DNA of 64,000 bases. Source: Flavobacterium pectinovorum (GTDB lineage: Bacteria; Bacteroidota; Bacteroidia; Flavobacteriales; Flavobacteriaceae). Within the stretch, counting starts at the first letter, position 1; every line of letters starts with the position of its first letter. The notes under the pieces were generated by a model. That model saw only the letters and a program-made list of their open reading frames with translations. It made no database searches and was not told where the DNA came from. Of this stretch, positions 1 through 8,532 are shown one piece after another. Location of the stretch: assembly GCF_006438875.1 (NCBI RefSeq), contig NZ_RCZH01000001.1, positions 336,376-400,375 of the forward strand, in the 5' to 3' direction. A program made the position numbers and the translations under genes.

Positions 1-344
1 AGATGGTTTTTGGCTGTATTTAATATTAAATCTCTCAAATTTCCGCCAGATACAGAATCTTCAAAAGCTTTTTTGAGAGGCGACGCGAGTATATCAAATA
101 CTTTTTGATCTACAGTTCCATTTTGTGGTAAATTGTTGAATTTTTGAAAATTAAGAACTGCTTTTTCCGTTGCTGGTCCAAAATCGCCATCAATACCCGT
201 TGCGGTTCCTGAGCTTGAATTTTGCATCGCAAATAAATTAAGCCACGACTGAATTTTTTCAATGTCTTTCTTGTTATTATTTGCTCCATTTCTTTGTTGT
301 GTTGCTTTGATAGCCAACTCTTTTTGGTAGAATGTTTTTTGCAT
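1..344 (-). CDS. Peptidoglycan-binding domain protein, C-terminus cut by window edge
   Basis: The reading frame begins at an ATG (342-344) and stays open to position 1, so only the first 114 residues are visible. Residues about 27-90 fit a PG_binding_1 repeat: IQSWLNLF, then GIDGDFGPATEKAV, then LNFQKFNNLPQNGTVD. That fold usually binds peptidoglycan or acts as a localisation module, and the catalytic part, if any, lies beyond the window. There is no signal peptide. It sits 79 bases downstream of a DUF4157 gene on the same strand, so it probably belongs to the cargo end of the injection-system locus. A wall-targeted effector or a release factor are both possible; the sequence does not decide. 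Confidence 0.8.
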   Translation of the reverse strand, partial: MQKTFYQKELAIKATQQRNGANNNKKDIEKIQSWLNLFAMQNSSSGTATGIDGDFGPATEKAVLNFQKFNNLPQNGTVDQKVFDILASPLKKAFEDSVSGGNLRDLILNTAKNH

Positions 345-423
345 GACTAAGATTTTAAGTTTATTAAAATTTCATTGTTTCTTGTTTTTTTACAATTTTT
401 TAAGTCAAAGAGAATCTTCGTTA

Positions 424-3400
424 TTATCTTCTTCGTCCTCCTCGGCCATTTCCATCATCGTCTTCGTCAGATCTTTCTCTTCGATTTCTTTTATCAGCGT
501 CTATTGATCTGCTTTCTGCCCTTTGTGATTTTTCATTTTCTCCTCTTCTTGTATGAGTTTGAGCGTCAAGTACCGCAACTTCTCCCTTATATTCATAATG
601 AAATTCGTGTCCGGCTACAGAACATGGAATTCTTACAATCCTTACTCTTGTAATTCTGTTTCCTCCAGCCATAACATTGTGGTATGAGGTAGACATTTCG
701 TATTCCAGGTTCCAACCTCCCTCTTGTGTTACTCTGGTTGCACCTGGGTTGTCATTTTTTACACGTGTATATAAATCTTCCAAAGTGGTATATTGGTTAG
801 GTTCTAATGTACACGCTTGGGCATCTGCTTTTAGTGGACCTCCCGGTTCTTCTGCTTTTTGAATAATATTATAATTCCATTTAGTTCCACCATCAACTAC
901 CTGAATTGAATTTACTGTTGTATTGTTTCGTGTAGCGACAGTTTGCGCGACAGTTTGTGCGTCTTCTCTTTTAATGCCGCCATTTGTTAAATGAGTTTGT
1001 TCTTCCTGATGAATGTTTTGTCTCACAGCCGTCAGATTGTCTGCAGCGCCGTTGCCCATCAATCTGTCCAACATATCCATTCCAGTGTCTACCGCTTTAT
1101 TTACCAGCCAAGTCAGTGCCTCATCAACCATAAGGCGGACAGAAACAATCATTTCTCCAATTCGTGCGCCAATTCCGGAAAGACCAACCTGATTGGCAAG
1201 GAAACCAATTACAATTGGCATCGCTTGTCCCATTGTATTTTCGAGATAATTGGCTGCTGTAGCTACATTTCCTTTTGCGATATCGGCAACACCGTTGACA
1301 AAGGAGTTGACTACTTCGAGCATTTCGCGTAAGTATTTTATAAAACTCTGAATAGCGCTGTACAAAGCAATTGCGCCATTGATTACCGCCATAATTCCCG
1401 TTGGGTCCAGCATACTTAAGAGTCTGGCGGTTATGCGGTTGACGATGCGCTCCATGATAAAGTTTTTCACCGCATCAAGAACCGTATTCCATAAATTACT
1501 GAGTTGTTCCTGAATTTTATCCCAAATAGCAGCCATTCCGCGTTCCTGAACATCTTTTATGAATGTCCAAATACCTTCAAGCGTATTAATCATACTGCGT
1601 ATTTTAGCGACTCTTGCCGGACCAATTCTAGGATGTGCCGCTAGTTTCTCCCAAATTTTTTCCATTGATATTCCAAGGACTTCAAGTACCCAGGCAATTA
1701 CGCCTCGCAAAGAGAAATCAGTCAAAACAGGAATATTGGCGTCTTTCAATTCGCTCATTAACCAGCCGGTAACGCCGTTGATTAAATGCGTAACAATATT
1801 GTCAAAGAATTGAACAAATCCTTGTTTAATGGCGCGTAATATATTTTTAAGGAAACCAATAGGATCTTTTTTAATGTCGTCAATTGCCTGCATCGCACGA
1901 GTTATGATGTTCCCGATCAAGTCGAATGGGAAATTCATAATCTCGAGAATAGCTATAATAACAATCCTTACAATTTCTGCTACGAAAGCAATTAACCGTC
2001 CGATTGGTTCTCCAAATTTTTCGATAATTCGGATAAAAGCATCAAGAGGATGAATTAGATCATCGATCGTAAACGAATCCCAGATATCAGTAAAGAGCTG
2101 AATAATAGCCGCCGGAGTCATATTTAAAGTTGCAACTGCAGCTTCAATTTCGCCAACGATTCGGGCAATTGCACCCGTTTCAACCATTTGAGCATATTGT
2201 TCTTCGCCGCCGTCCATCAGACTCATAAAACCTCTAATAAGATTTGGAACAGATCTTGGAACATTTTCATTCGTAAAAGGATCGCGTCCTATAATTACTT
2301 TTATTAAGGAATAACCTCGAACTGTTGCGGCTTGCGAAGACAGATATCCTAATAAGGATTCTTTGACAAGTTCCAGAACTTTGAGTGCCACGCCTGAAGC
2401 AAAATCCCAAACGCGTTGCAGGAATCCGCCAGCCTGAGCAGCAAGTGCCGAAAGATTATCAGCAATATTCATTAAATTTGAAGGCTGAATTGCATCCCAC
2501 GCCGAAGTAATAAGTCCTCGAAGTTCGCCTAATAACGAAGTAAAAGTTCCGACTTGCGTGTCAAGCCAATCGGCAGTTTTTTGCAGCGTGCCTTTTTCAC
2601 GCATTTGCTCAAGCTCGGTTTCTTTTCCTATCAGAATAAGGAAATCTGCCAGTATTTCAACCGTCGTTGCGTTAACTGCTTCATCGCGTAACGGATCGTA
2701 TTTGATTATTTTTTTGATTAACGCCCAAGCTTTATTTTCTGCCAATATTGGTTCGGCAACACCAATCAGTGCTTCTTTTATCCAGGTAATTACCTGATCT
2801 ACAGTTGCAGTTACAAAAGAAGTTATTCTGTTAACTAATTCTTCAAATTTTTCAGTAACTAAATCAATGATGTCGGTGTAAGGAAAAGATACTTTGTCCC
2901 AAACGTCTTCCACCATATCCATAATACTATCGATCGTTAATCCCAGTTCTCCCAGTTTTCCTTCGACCCAATCAAAAACCTGTTGTAATATTCCGTATTC
3001 CTGAAGTTTATCGAATATGGCTGTACCAAAAGGAATCAATCCCATTAATCCTTCTACAAGATTAATTGGAGTTCGTTCTACATCAACTTCACGCAATGGA
3101 TCGTAACCAATAATAACGGTAAAAAGGGTATAACCCGGAATATGTCGTGCTTGATTAATAATCCAATCCGGAACTAAATCGAGAAATGAACCCTGAATCA
3201 TCTCGGGAGCAGGGGATATGTTATTTTCAGGTTTTTTTCTAATGGATGCTCCCTGCTGAACCGTATGTGTTAATTCGTGGGCGAGTAAATGCTTGCCTGA
3301 TTGTGAATTTGGATTGTATTTTCCTTCGTTAAAATAAATGTTATTTCCGGTTGCAAAAGCCTGCGCGCCCAATTGCTTGTTCATTTGAACAGCAGTTGAA

Positions 3401-4317
3401 TTATTGTGAATGCGCACATTGCTGAAATCGGCTCCAAAACCAGATTCCATTTCGGTTTTTACTTTTCCGGATAGGGGAGAACCGCCGCCTTTACTACTAT
3501 TTAAATTGCTTTCAAGATTAGAAGTGTCAGACGGATTTGCATCTGCACTCGCGCTCATCTGAAGTTCGTTTTCGTCTTCTTTGGTCTGAATTTCCTCTTC
3601 TTCTTTGGCTTGAATTTCTTTTTCCGCTTTTGGCTGAATTACCGGTTTTATAGTTGCAGTAATTTTATTGCTTTCCGATTTAGATTCTGCAACTATTGGA
3701 GTTATAGGCTCGACTACAGGTTTCTTTTGAACTTCAGTCTTTTTTTCGTCTTTGGGTTTTTCGTCTTTTTTCGGAAGCTCTTCTTCCGGTTTAGTTTGAA
3801 GTAGCGGTTTTTGTAAAACTGCTTTTGCAGCAGGAGTTTCTGCTTTTTTTATTTCTTTTTTAGGTGGAATCGGCGTTTCTTTTTTCTGAACTTTATCTTC
3901 AGTTTTATTCTGAATTACTGTTTTTGGTTTAGAAAAATCTTTGCTGATTTCGCGCTTTTCAGTTTTTTTGGAATCGAGTTTATTTTGGATTGAATCCTCT
4001 TTTAACTGCACAACCGGAGTGATGGTTTCGGCAACTGTTTTTTGCTGAATTTCCTTGTTTTGCTCTTCTTGTTTTTGAACATCTTCTGCCAGTTTCTTTT
4101 GGACTACAGGCGAAGGCGAAAAGAACGGATCTGTGTTTGGATTTTGTTTTTTGGCAACAACCTGATCTGCTGATCTGTCGGCTTCAACTTCAAATTTATC
4201 GTTAGATTTTCCGATATTTAATTTTGCCTGAACGCCAAAAAAAGATTCCTGCCCCTTGTCCTGATGAGACGAGGAGTGCGAAGAACTTGCTTTTGTTTTT
4301 GGTGAAAAGGCTGGCAT
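424..4317 (-). CDS. DUF4157 (eCIS core domain) protein, 1297 aa, probable injected cargo
   Basis: The N-terminus has the short motif usual in DUF4157 proteins (FFGVQAKLNIG, then KFEVEADRSADQVV, about residues 26-55). A long Lys/Glu/Gln-rich, probably disordered stretch with repeated VQKK/IQTK-like tetrads follows, to about residue 255. The DUF4157 core is at about 280-357 (SGFGADFSNVRIH, HELTH at 347-351). DUF4157 proteins are known to be associated with eCIS loci, often as toxins. After the core, a helical module occurs three times, near residues 395, 528 and 668, each with an IIxxDP motif; more predicted amphipathic helices run to about 1090. The C-terminal 200 residues are of no recognised family and end in an Arg/Asp/Gly-rich tail. 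The gene lies 12 bases after a lipoprotein gene in one operon. Cargo status is inferred from domain and position; the activity is unknown. Confidence 0.85.
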   Translation of the reverse strand: MPAFSPKTKASSSHSSSHQDKGQESFFGVQAKLNIGKSNDKFEVEADRSADQVVAKKQNPNTDPFFSPSPVVQKKLAEDVQKQEEQNKEIQQKTVAETITPVVQLKEDSIQNKLDSKKTEKREISKDFSKPKTVIQNKTEDKVQKKETPIPPKKEIKKAETPAAKAVLQKPLLQTKPEEELPKKDEKPKDEKKTEVQKKPVVEPITPIVAESKSESNKITATIKPVIQPKAEKEIQAKEEEEIQTKEDENELQMSASADANPSDTSNLESNLNSSKGGGSPLSGKVKTEMESGFGADFSNVRIHNNSTAVQMNKQLGAQAFATGNNIYFNEGKYNPNSQSGKHLLAHELTHTVQQGASIRKKPENNISPAPEMIQGSFLDLVPDWIINQARHIPGYTLFTVIIGYDPLREVDVERTPINLVEGLMGLIPFGTAIFDKLQEYGILQQVFDWVEGKLGELGLTIDSIMDMVEDVWDKVSFPYTDIIDLVTEKFEELVNRITSFVTATVDQVITWIKEALIGVAEPILAENKAWALIKKIIKYDPLRDEAVNATTVEILADFLILIGKETELEQMREKGTLQKTADWLDTQVGTFTSLLGELRGLITSAWDAIQPSNLMNIADNLSALAAQAGGFLQRVWDFASGVALKVLELVKESLLGYLSSQAATVRGYSLIKVIIGRDPFTNENVPRSVPNLIRGFMSLMDGGEEQYAQMVETGAIARIVGEIEAAVATLNMTPAAIIQLFTDIWDSFTIDDLIHPLDAFIRIIEKFGEPIGRLIAFVAEIVRIVIIAILEIMNFPFDLIGNIITRAMQAIDDIKKDPIGFLKNILRAIKQGFVQFFDNIVTHLINGVTGWLMSELKDANIPVLTDFSLRGVIAWVLEVLGISMEKIWEKLAAHPRIGPARVAKIRSMINTLEGIWTFIKDVQERGMAAIWDKIQEQLSNLWNTVLDAVKNFIMERIVNRITARLLSMLDPTGIMAVINGAIALYSAIQSFIKYLREMLEVVNSFVNGVADIAKGNVATAANYLENTMGQAMPIVIGFLANQVGLSGIGARIGEMIVSVRLMVDEALTWLVNKAVDTGMDMLDRLMGNGAADNLTAVRQNIHQEEQTHLTNGGIKREDAQTVAQTVATRNNTTVNSIQVVDGGTKWNYNIIQKAEEPGGPLKADAQACTLEPNQYTTLEDLYTRVKNDNPGATRVTQEGGWNLEYEMSTSYHNVMAGGNRITRVRIVRIPCSVAGHEFHYEYKGEVAVLDAQTHTRRGENEKSQRAESRSIDADKRNRRERSDEDDDGNGRGGRRR

Positions 4318-4329
4318 TCTTTATCAATA

Positions 4330-4920
4330 TTAAATTGGAATTATATCTGTTTTTGGAATTTCATCAACTCCCATTCTTTTAAATTCTAAAAAAGTTTCTA
4401 TGTCCTGATTGCTTTCAGAATAAAAAACGATCCACAATCCATCTTTAAAAACCGTCGTATTATTCAAAGACAATACATACGGAATCATACTATTTGTTTG
4501 AACTAAAACAGATTCTGTTTTTTTAGAATCAAGCTTTAGTTTTATGTTTGCAATCGATTTGTTACTTTCCTGGTGTATCTTATTTTTAAAGGCTACTAAA
4601 TCTTCTTTATCATGAAAAACAAGTATCAGAATATCTTCTTTTAAAACATTGTCATTCGTAGGATTGATGTATACTTTTTTTAAACTCGGAAAAACCGATA
4701 ATACGCCATCCACTCTTAAACATTTTGATACAGATGAATCTGCTTTTACAGACAAAATATTTGATGTGTTCTGATAAATTGTATCACATCCTGAAAAACA
4801 GCAACACGTGAAACAGAAAGCGGTTATGAATTCCAAAGTTTTAAATTTCAATTGATTGGCCCGTTTTAAAATTGGAATTTGGGATTTATTCTTATTGGGA
4901 TTTAGAATTGATACTTTCAT
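4330..4920 (-). CDS. Small lipoprotein between the two DUF4157 genes
   Basis: The 196-residue product is not of a family I recognise. A hydrophobic stretch followed by a lipobox (CCCFSGC, Cys near residue 45) indicates an exported lipoprotein. The ATG at 4920 puts about 26 extra residues before the hydrophobic segment, so the true start may be a later TTG (LKFKTLEF). The mature part is about 150 residues, charged and without cysteine clusters. Gaps to both neighbours are only 12 bases, so the three genes are co-transcribed. A membrane-anchored protein between two putative effectors could be an immunity or assembly factor, but this is inference from position only. Confidence 0.75.
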   Translation of the reverse strand: MKVSILNPNKNKSQIPILKRANQLKFKTLEFITAFCFTCCCFSGCDTIYQNTSNILSVKADSSVSKCLRVDGVLSVFPSLKKVYINPTNDNVLKEDILILVFHDKEDLVAFKNKIHQESNKSIANIKLKLDSKKTESVLVQTNSMIPYVLSLNNTTVFKDGLWIVFYSESNQDIETFLEFKRMGVDEIPKTDIIPI

Positions 4921-4932
4921 CTTTTCTAATTT

Positions 4933-7221
4933 TTAAAATTTACCGGCTCTCATTTCATTTACAAAAGGCTGCAGAGCGCCTGCAGAAGCATGTCCGCCTC
5001 CGCCATTTAGAGCTCTGTAATAATCCTCGCATATTGAGGCTTGCTGTTCTCTGTTGAATTCATTAAAATGCTGATGTTTAAATGTTCCATCCGTATTGAC
5101 ATATCCATAACCTTCGCCAAAAGCTTGTGCATGAATTGCTTGCGCCATATATACAGATCCTGCGTGCTCATATTGCGCTACATGCGATAATTCGTGAACC
5201 ATTGTGGCGGTATCTTCTCCCGGTGCAGCATGAATTATATGTGCCGTTGTTACTGCTCTGTAACCTCCTCCGGAAAAATATCCTCCGATAAAAGCAACCA
5301 GAGATCCTTCGTCTACATATACCTGATCATACGGAATCATTCCCGCGGGATGTACTTGTAGAGAGGCGCTTATTTCTACATCTGTTAATTTTCTCATTCT
5401 AAAAATCAGCCCCCATAAAAGTTGTAATATTTCGAAGATTCCAAGTAAATCTATAATGTATAATAACATTTTTCCTGCCCAGGTAAGTCCGCCCAAAACA
5501 CCATCCCAGATCCAGGAAGCAAAACCTTTAATTCCTTGCCAAGCCCAGATTGCTGCACCCACGACACCATCCCATCCCCATTTTGCAAATCCGGAAATAC
5601 CTTTCCAGACCCAACCCAAAGTTCCTGTTAAGGCATTCCAGAGTTTAGACAAGCTTGGAGCATTGACAAAATCTACTGCCCAGTCATATCCGGCAACTAC
5701 ACCCTCTAATAACCAATTTGCTGCTCCTGTTATACCACTTCCTAACCAGCCAAAAACACCTTTGACGCCTTGCCATAAATGTCCCGCTGCGCCACTTAAT
5801 CCGTCCCAAGCCCAGCCTAAGGCACCTACTATTCCGTCCCAACCATGAACAATTATTCTCCATAATCTGGATGGAATATTAGAAATGAATGACCAGACAT
5901 TGTTGCCTAATAAACATAGTTTGTCCCACAAATAAGTTCCTATAACTTTGATGATATCCCACGCTTTACTTCCAAACCATTTGATTCCGTCCCAAACATA
6001 AGATGCAGCACCGGACAACCAATCAAGCGCATCGCTGCCTAATGATTTCAGACCTTCCCATGCAGAAGAAGCGGCATCTCCAAGAAATGTAGTTGCAGTA
6101 TCCCAAGCCGAACTTAAACCGCTTGCAACACTTGAGGCGGCGTCAGAAACTGCTCCTGTCGCAGCATCCCAACCTTCGCTTACTGTATCTGCAACACTTG
6201 ACGCCGCATCAGAAACTGCTCCCGTTGCAGCATCCCAGCCATCGCTTACGGTATCTGTTGCGCTGTCCCAGGCATCGCCAAGCCAGCTTCGTTGTATTTG
6301 AGGCTGTTCTTTTTTTTGAATTGTAGAACTTTGTTGTACGGTATGCGTAAGTTCGTGTGCCAATAAATGCTTGCCTTGTTTGCTATTGGCATCATATTTT
6401 CCGGAATTAAAATAAATATCATTTCCGTTTGTAAAAGCCTGAGCACCTAAATCCTGACTCATTTGTGTGGCATTATTATCGGTATGGATGCGAACCTGAC
6501 TGAAATCAGTTCCAAAACCAGATTCCATTTCGCTTTTTACCCCTTTTGAAAGTGGAGATCCACCGCCTTTACTGCTTTTTAAATTACTCTCTAATTTGTT
6601 GCTGCTGGTGGTAGATTCGCTATTATTTGATTTTTTCTGAACAGGTTTCTTTTTATCTTCTTCTTTATCTTTGCCTTTTTTTTGTATTTTCTTTTTGTCG
6701 TCTTCTTTTTCTTTACCCTTTTTTTGGACTTTTTTATCTTCGTCTTTATCAGACTTTTTTTGTATTTTCTTTTTGTCGTCCTCTTTTTCTTTACCCTTTT
6801 TCTGGACTTTTTTATCGTCGTCTTTATCGGCCTTTTTTTGAATTTTCTTTTTATCGTCCTCTTTTTCTTTACCCTTTTTCTGAACTTTTTTGTCCTCTTC
6901 TTTATCGGCTTTTTTCTGTATTTTCTTTTTCTCTTCTTCCTTTTCTTTGCCTTTTTTCTGAACCGGTTTTTCTTGTTCCAAATCTTGCTTTTGAACTGTT
7001 GATATAGTTTCCGAAATTGGTTTTCTCTGCACTCCGTCTTCTGCTTTGGATTGTAATAATCCACCACCTTTTTGTTTGTTTACGACTTTATCGGCAACAT
7101 TATCTGCTTCAACTTCATATTTGTCTCCTACGGTACCGGTCGTTAGTTTCTTTTGGATTTTTGGTCCAAAAAAAGGAGAAGAGGAGTGATTGTCCGGCTT
7201 TTTGTTTTCTAAAGTTCTCAT
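4933..7221 (-). CDS. DUF4157 protein with tryptophan-rich linker and C-terminal HExxH domain
   Basis: Four regions are visible in 762 residues. (1) The N-terminal motif usual for DUF4157 proteins (FFGPKIQKKLTTG, KYEVEADNVADKVV). (2) A highly charged segment with four 26-residue tandem repeats (residues 87-190). (3) The DUF4157 core at about 220-297 with HELTH at 289-293. (4) From 313 to about 606, an alanine/glycine/tryptophan-rich array with about 30 Trp in units such as GWDAATGAVSDAA and WDGVVGAAIWAWQGI. The C-terminal domain (about 609-762) has a second zinc-protease-type motif, HELSH at 676-680, followed by VAQYEHAG. It may therefore be a metallopeptidase cargo whose middle part interacts with membranes or packs in the tube. 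Family membership of the core is confident; the peptidase activity is inferred from the motif alone. Confidence 0.85.
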   Translation of the reverse strand: MRTLENKKPDNHSSSPFFGPKIQKKLTTGTVGDKYEVEADNVADKVVNKQKGGGLLQSKAEDGVQRKPISETISTVQKQDLEQEKPVQKKGKEKEEEKKKIQKKADKEEDKKVQKKGKEKEDDKKKIQKKADKDDDKKVQKKGKEKEDDKKKIQKKSDKDEDKKVQKKGKEKEDDKKKIQKKGKDKEEDKKKPVQKKSNNSESTTSSNKLESNLKSSKGGGSPLSKGVKSEMESGFGTDFSQVRIHTDNNATQMSQDLGAQAFTNGNDIYFNSGKYDANSKQGKHLLAHELTHTVQQSSTIQKKEQPQIQRSWLGDAWDSATDTVSDGWDAATGAVSDAASSVADTVSEGWDAATGAVSDAASSVASGLSSAWDTATTFLGDAASSAWEGLKSLGSDALDWLSGAASYVWDGIKWFGSKAWDIIKVIGTYLWDKLCLLGNNVWSFISNIPSRLWRIIVHGWDGIVGALGWAWDGLSGAAGHLWQGVKGVFGWLGSGITGAANWLLEGVVAGYDWAVDFVNAPSLSKLWNALTGTLGWVWKGISGFAKWGWDGVVGAAIWAWQGIKGFASWIWDGVLGGLTWAGKMLLYIIDLLGIFEILQLLWGLIFRMRKLTDVEISASLQVHPAGMIPYDQVYVDEGSLVAFIGGYFSGGGYRAVTTAHIIHAAPGEDTATMVHELSHVAQYEHAGSVYMAQAIHAQAFGEGYGYVNTDGTFKHQHFNEFNREQQASICEDYYRALNGGGGHASAGALQPFVNEMRAGKF
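6652..6963 (-). repeat. Four in-frame 78-bp tandem repeats inside a DUF4157 gene
   Basis: Four copies of a 26-codon unit encode VQKKGKEKEDDKKKIQKK followed by an Ala/Ser-Asp-Lys-rich end. Copies differ by a few codons, for example EEE versus DD, and the last copy diverges at its end. The repeat lies in the charged, probably disordered part before the DUF4157 core. The low-complexity DNA also creates long open frames in other phases, which are not genes. Copy number probably varies between strains by slippage or recombination. Confidence 0.9.
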
Positions 7222-7250
7222 AACTTGATTATGTTATAAAATTTATGTTT

Positions 7251-7644
7251 TTTCACGCAGATTTTAAAAAGATTTAAGCAGATGCACGCAGATGATTATT
7301 CAATCTTTGTCGAGCTTCTCGCGGAGATTTCTCGTTCCTCGAAATGACAAACAGCACGTTTTTTTAATCTGCTCAATCTGCATAATCTGCGAGAAATAAA
7401 AATCTTTTTAATCCATTAATCTGTGGCAAAAACTTATGCATTTCAATTTTTCACGCAGATTTTAAAAAGATTTAAGCCGATGCACGCAGATGATTGTCTA
7501 ATCTTTGTCGAGCTTCTCGCGGAGATTTCTCGTTCCTCGAAATGACAAACAGCACGTTTTTTTAATCTGCTCAATCTGCATAATCTGCGAGAGATAAAAA
7601 ATCTTTTTTAATCTGCTTAAATCTTTTTTAAAATCTGCGTGAAA
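7251..7644. repeat. Direct pair of hairpin-forming intergenic repeats
   Basis: The 429-base gap between two operon genes holds two near-identical copies of a roughly 163-bp unit, at 7251-7413 and 7449-7612, 198 bases apart. Both start TTTCACGCAGATTTTAAAAA and contain CTCGTTCCTCGAAATGACAA. The second copy ends (7610-7644) in the inverted complement of the unit start, so 7449-7644 is flanked by inverted arms of about 33 bp, like a small non-autonomous element. The same TCACGCAGAT core recurs at 20.25-20.58 kb. No coding potential is seen. Confidence 0.8.
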
Positions 7645-7650
7645 CAAATT

Positions 7651-8532
7651 TTATGCTACCATAATTCTGGGATGAACCTCATCTTTCTGAATTATTTGAT
7701 GTTTTTCTAATTCAATTTTTATTTGAGCGTACCAATACGGAAATATTTTAAACAGTCGATATTCAATTTCTTCTGTAATGTCTTTTTTGTACTTTCTAGT
7801 ACCAAAAAGATGGCTATAACCCATTTCATTGGCATAAATGCTTTGCTCATTTATATTTCTTCCTTTAAGCAGTAAAGAAGGTTTAATGTTATTATAGTCT
7901 AATATCGAGGCGAGATTGTATTGTTCGATTACAATACAAGGCTCAAAACCTTGCTGTTTTAACGGAGTATATTCTTCACGATGTGCTATAAATATGGCTT
8001 CCATATCATAATAAGCATTCACGAAATTATTGCGAAGCGTGAGATCATTAAAACCCAATATTCCGCAACTGTAAGAGTGTCCTAAATTGGAATGCCAGTA
8101 AGGTAAATGTTTGGTATATTGGTTAAAGAAATCAATTTGTTTCTTGTAATGGATTTCATAGCCGCATTCTTTTCGTTCGAGAATAATGGTATCGAAATTA
8201 AAGTCGATTTTCCTTTTTATAAATACATCCGTATCGAGATGAACAAAGGGTTTGGTCTGTTTTTCGATCGCATGAATTTTAGATTTCATCCAGAGATCCT
8301 TATTTTTTTCATTACTCACTTTTGTAACTCGGCAAGGCAGCATATATAGAAATTTATATGCCGTTTCGTCTGCATAAAGCTCAATGTCTTTGTACCAAAG
8401 ATGACTGTATAAAATGCTCAAAGCCGTCATATAGATGGTTTCTTTGAGTTTATTGCCCATTTGCCAACGGTTATTGATCAGCGGAAAAGCATCGAGACTG
8501 TATATAATTCTTGGTTCTTCTTTCATAATCAT
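7651..8532 (-). CDS. DUF6734 family protein, glycosyltransferase-like
   Basis: I start this gene at the ATG at 8532. It overlaps the TGA of the preceding gene as ATGA, a typical translational coupling; a longer frame from 8574 would overlap by 46 bases. The product is about 293 residues, without signal peptide. VHLDTDVFI in the first half resembles the metal/nucleotide-sugar-binding DxD motif of GT-A glycosyltransferases, and the GILGFNDL and Trp/Tyr-rich segments also recall such enzymes. I believe this is the family catalogued as DUF6734; that name is from memory. It follows the nucleotidyltransferase-like and tape-measure genes, so it may modify an injection-system component or target. Function is unproven. 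Confidence 0.6.
   Translation of the reverse strand: MIMKEEPRIIYSLDAFPLINNRWQMGNKLKETIYMTALSILYSHLWYKDIELYADETAYKFLYMLPCRVTKVSNEKNKDLWMKSKIHAIEKQTKPFVHLDTDVFIKRKIDFNFDTIILERKECGYEIHYKKQIDFFNQYTKHLPYWHSNLGHSYSCGILGFNDLTLRNNFVNAYYDMEAIFIAHREEYTPLKQQGFEPCIVIEQYNLASILDYNNIKPSLLLKGRNINEQSIYANEMGYSHLFGTRKYKKDITEEIEYRLFKIFPYWYAQIKIELEKHQIIQKDEVHPRIMVA

Noticed and set aside
5456..5848. Plus-strand Pro/Gln/Ala-rich frame of 130 residues
   Set aside because: It is the antisense of the tryptophan-rich array; Trp/Gly codons give Pro/Gln/Ala on the other strand.
6591..7067. Long open frames in other phases of the 26-codon repeat (Lys/Arg-rich on the minus strand, Phe/Leu-rich on the plus strand)
   Set aside because: They arise from the low-complexity tandem repeat of the DUF4157 gene and have no independent protein features.
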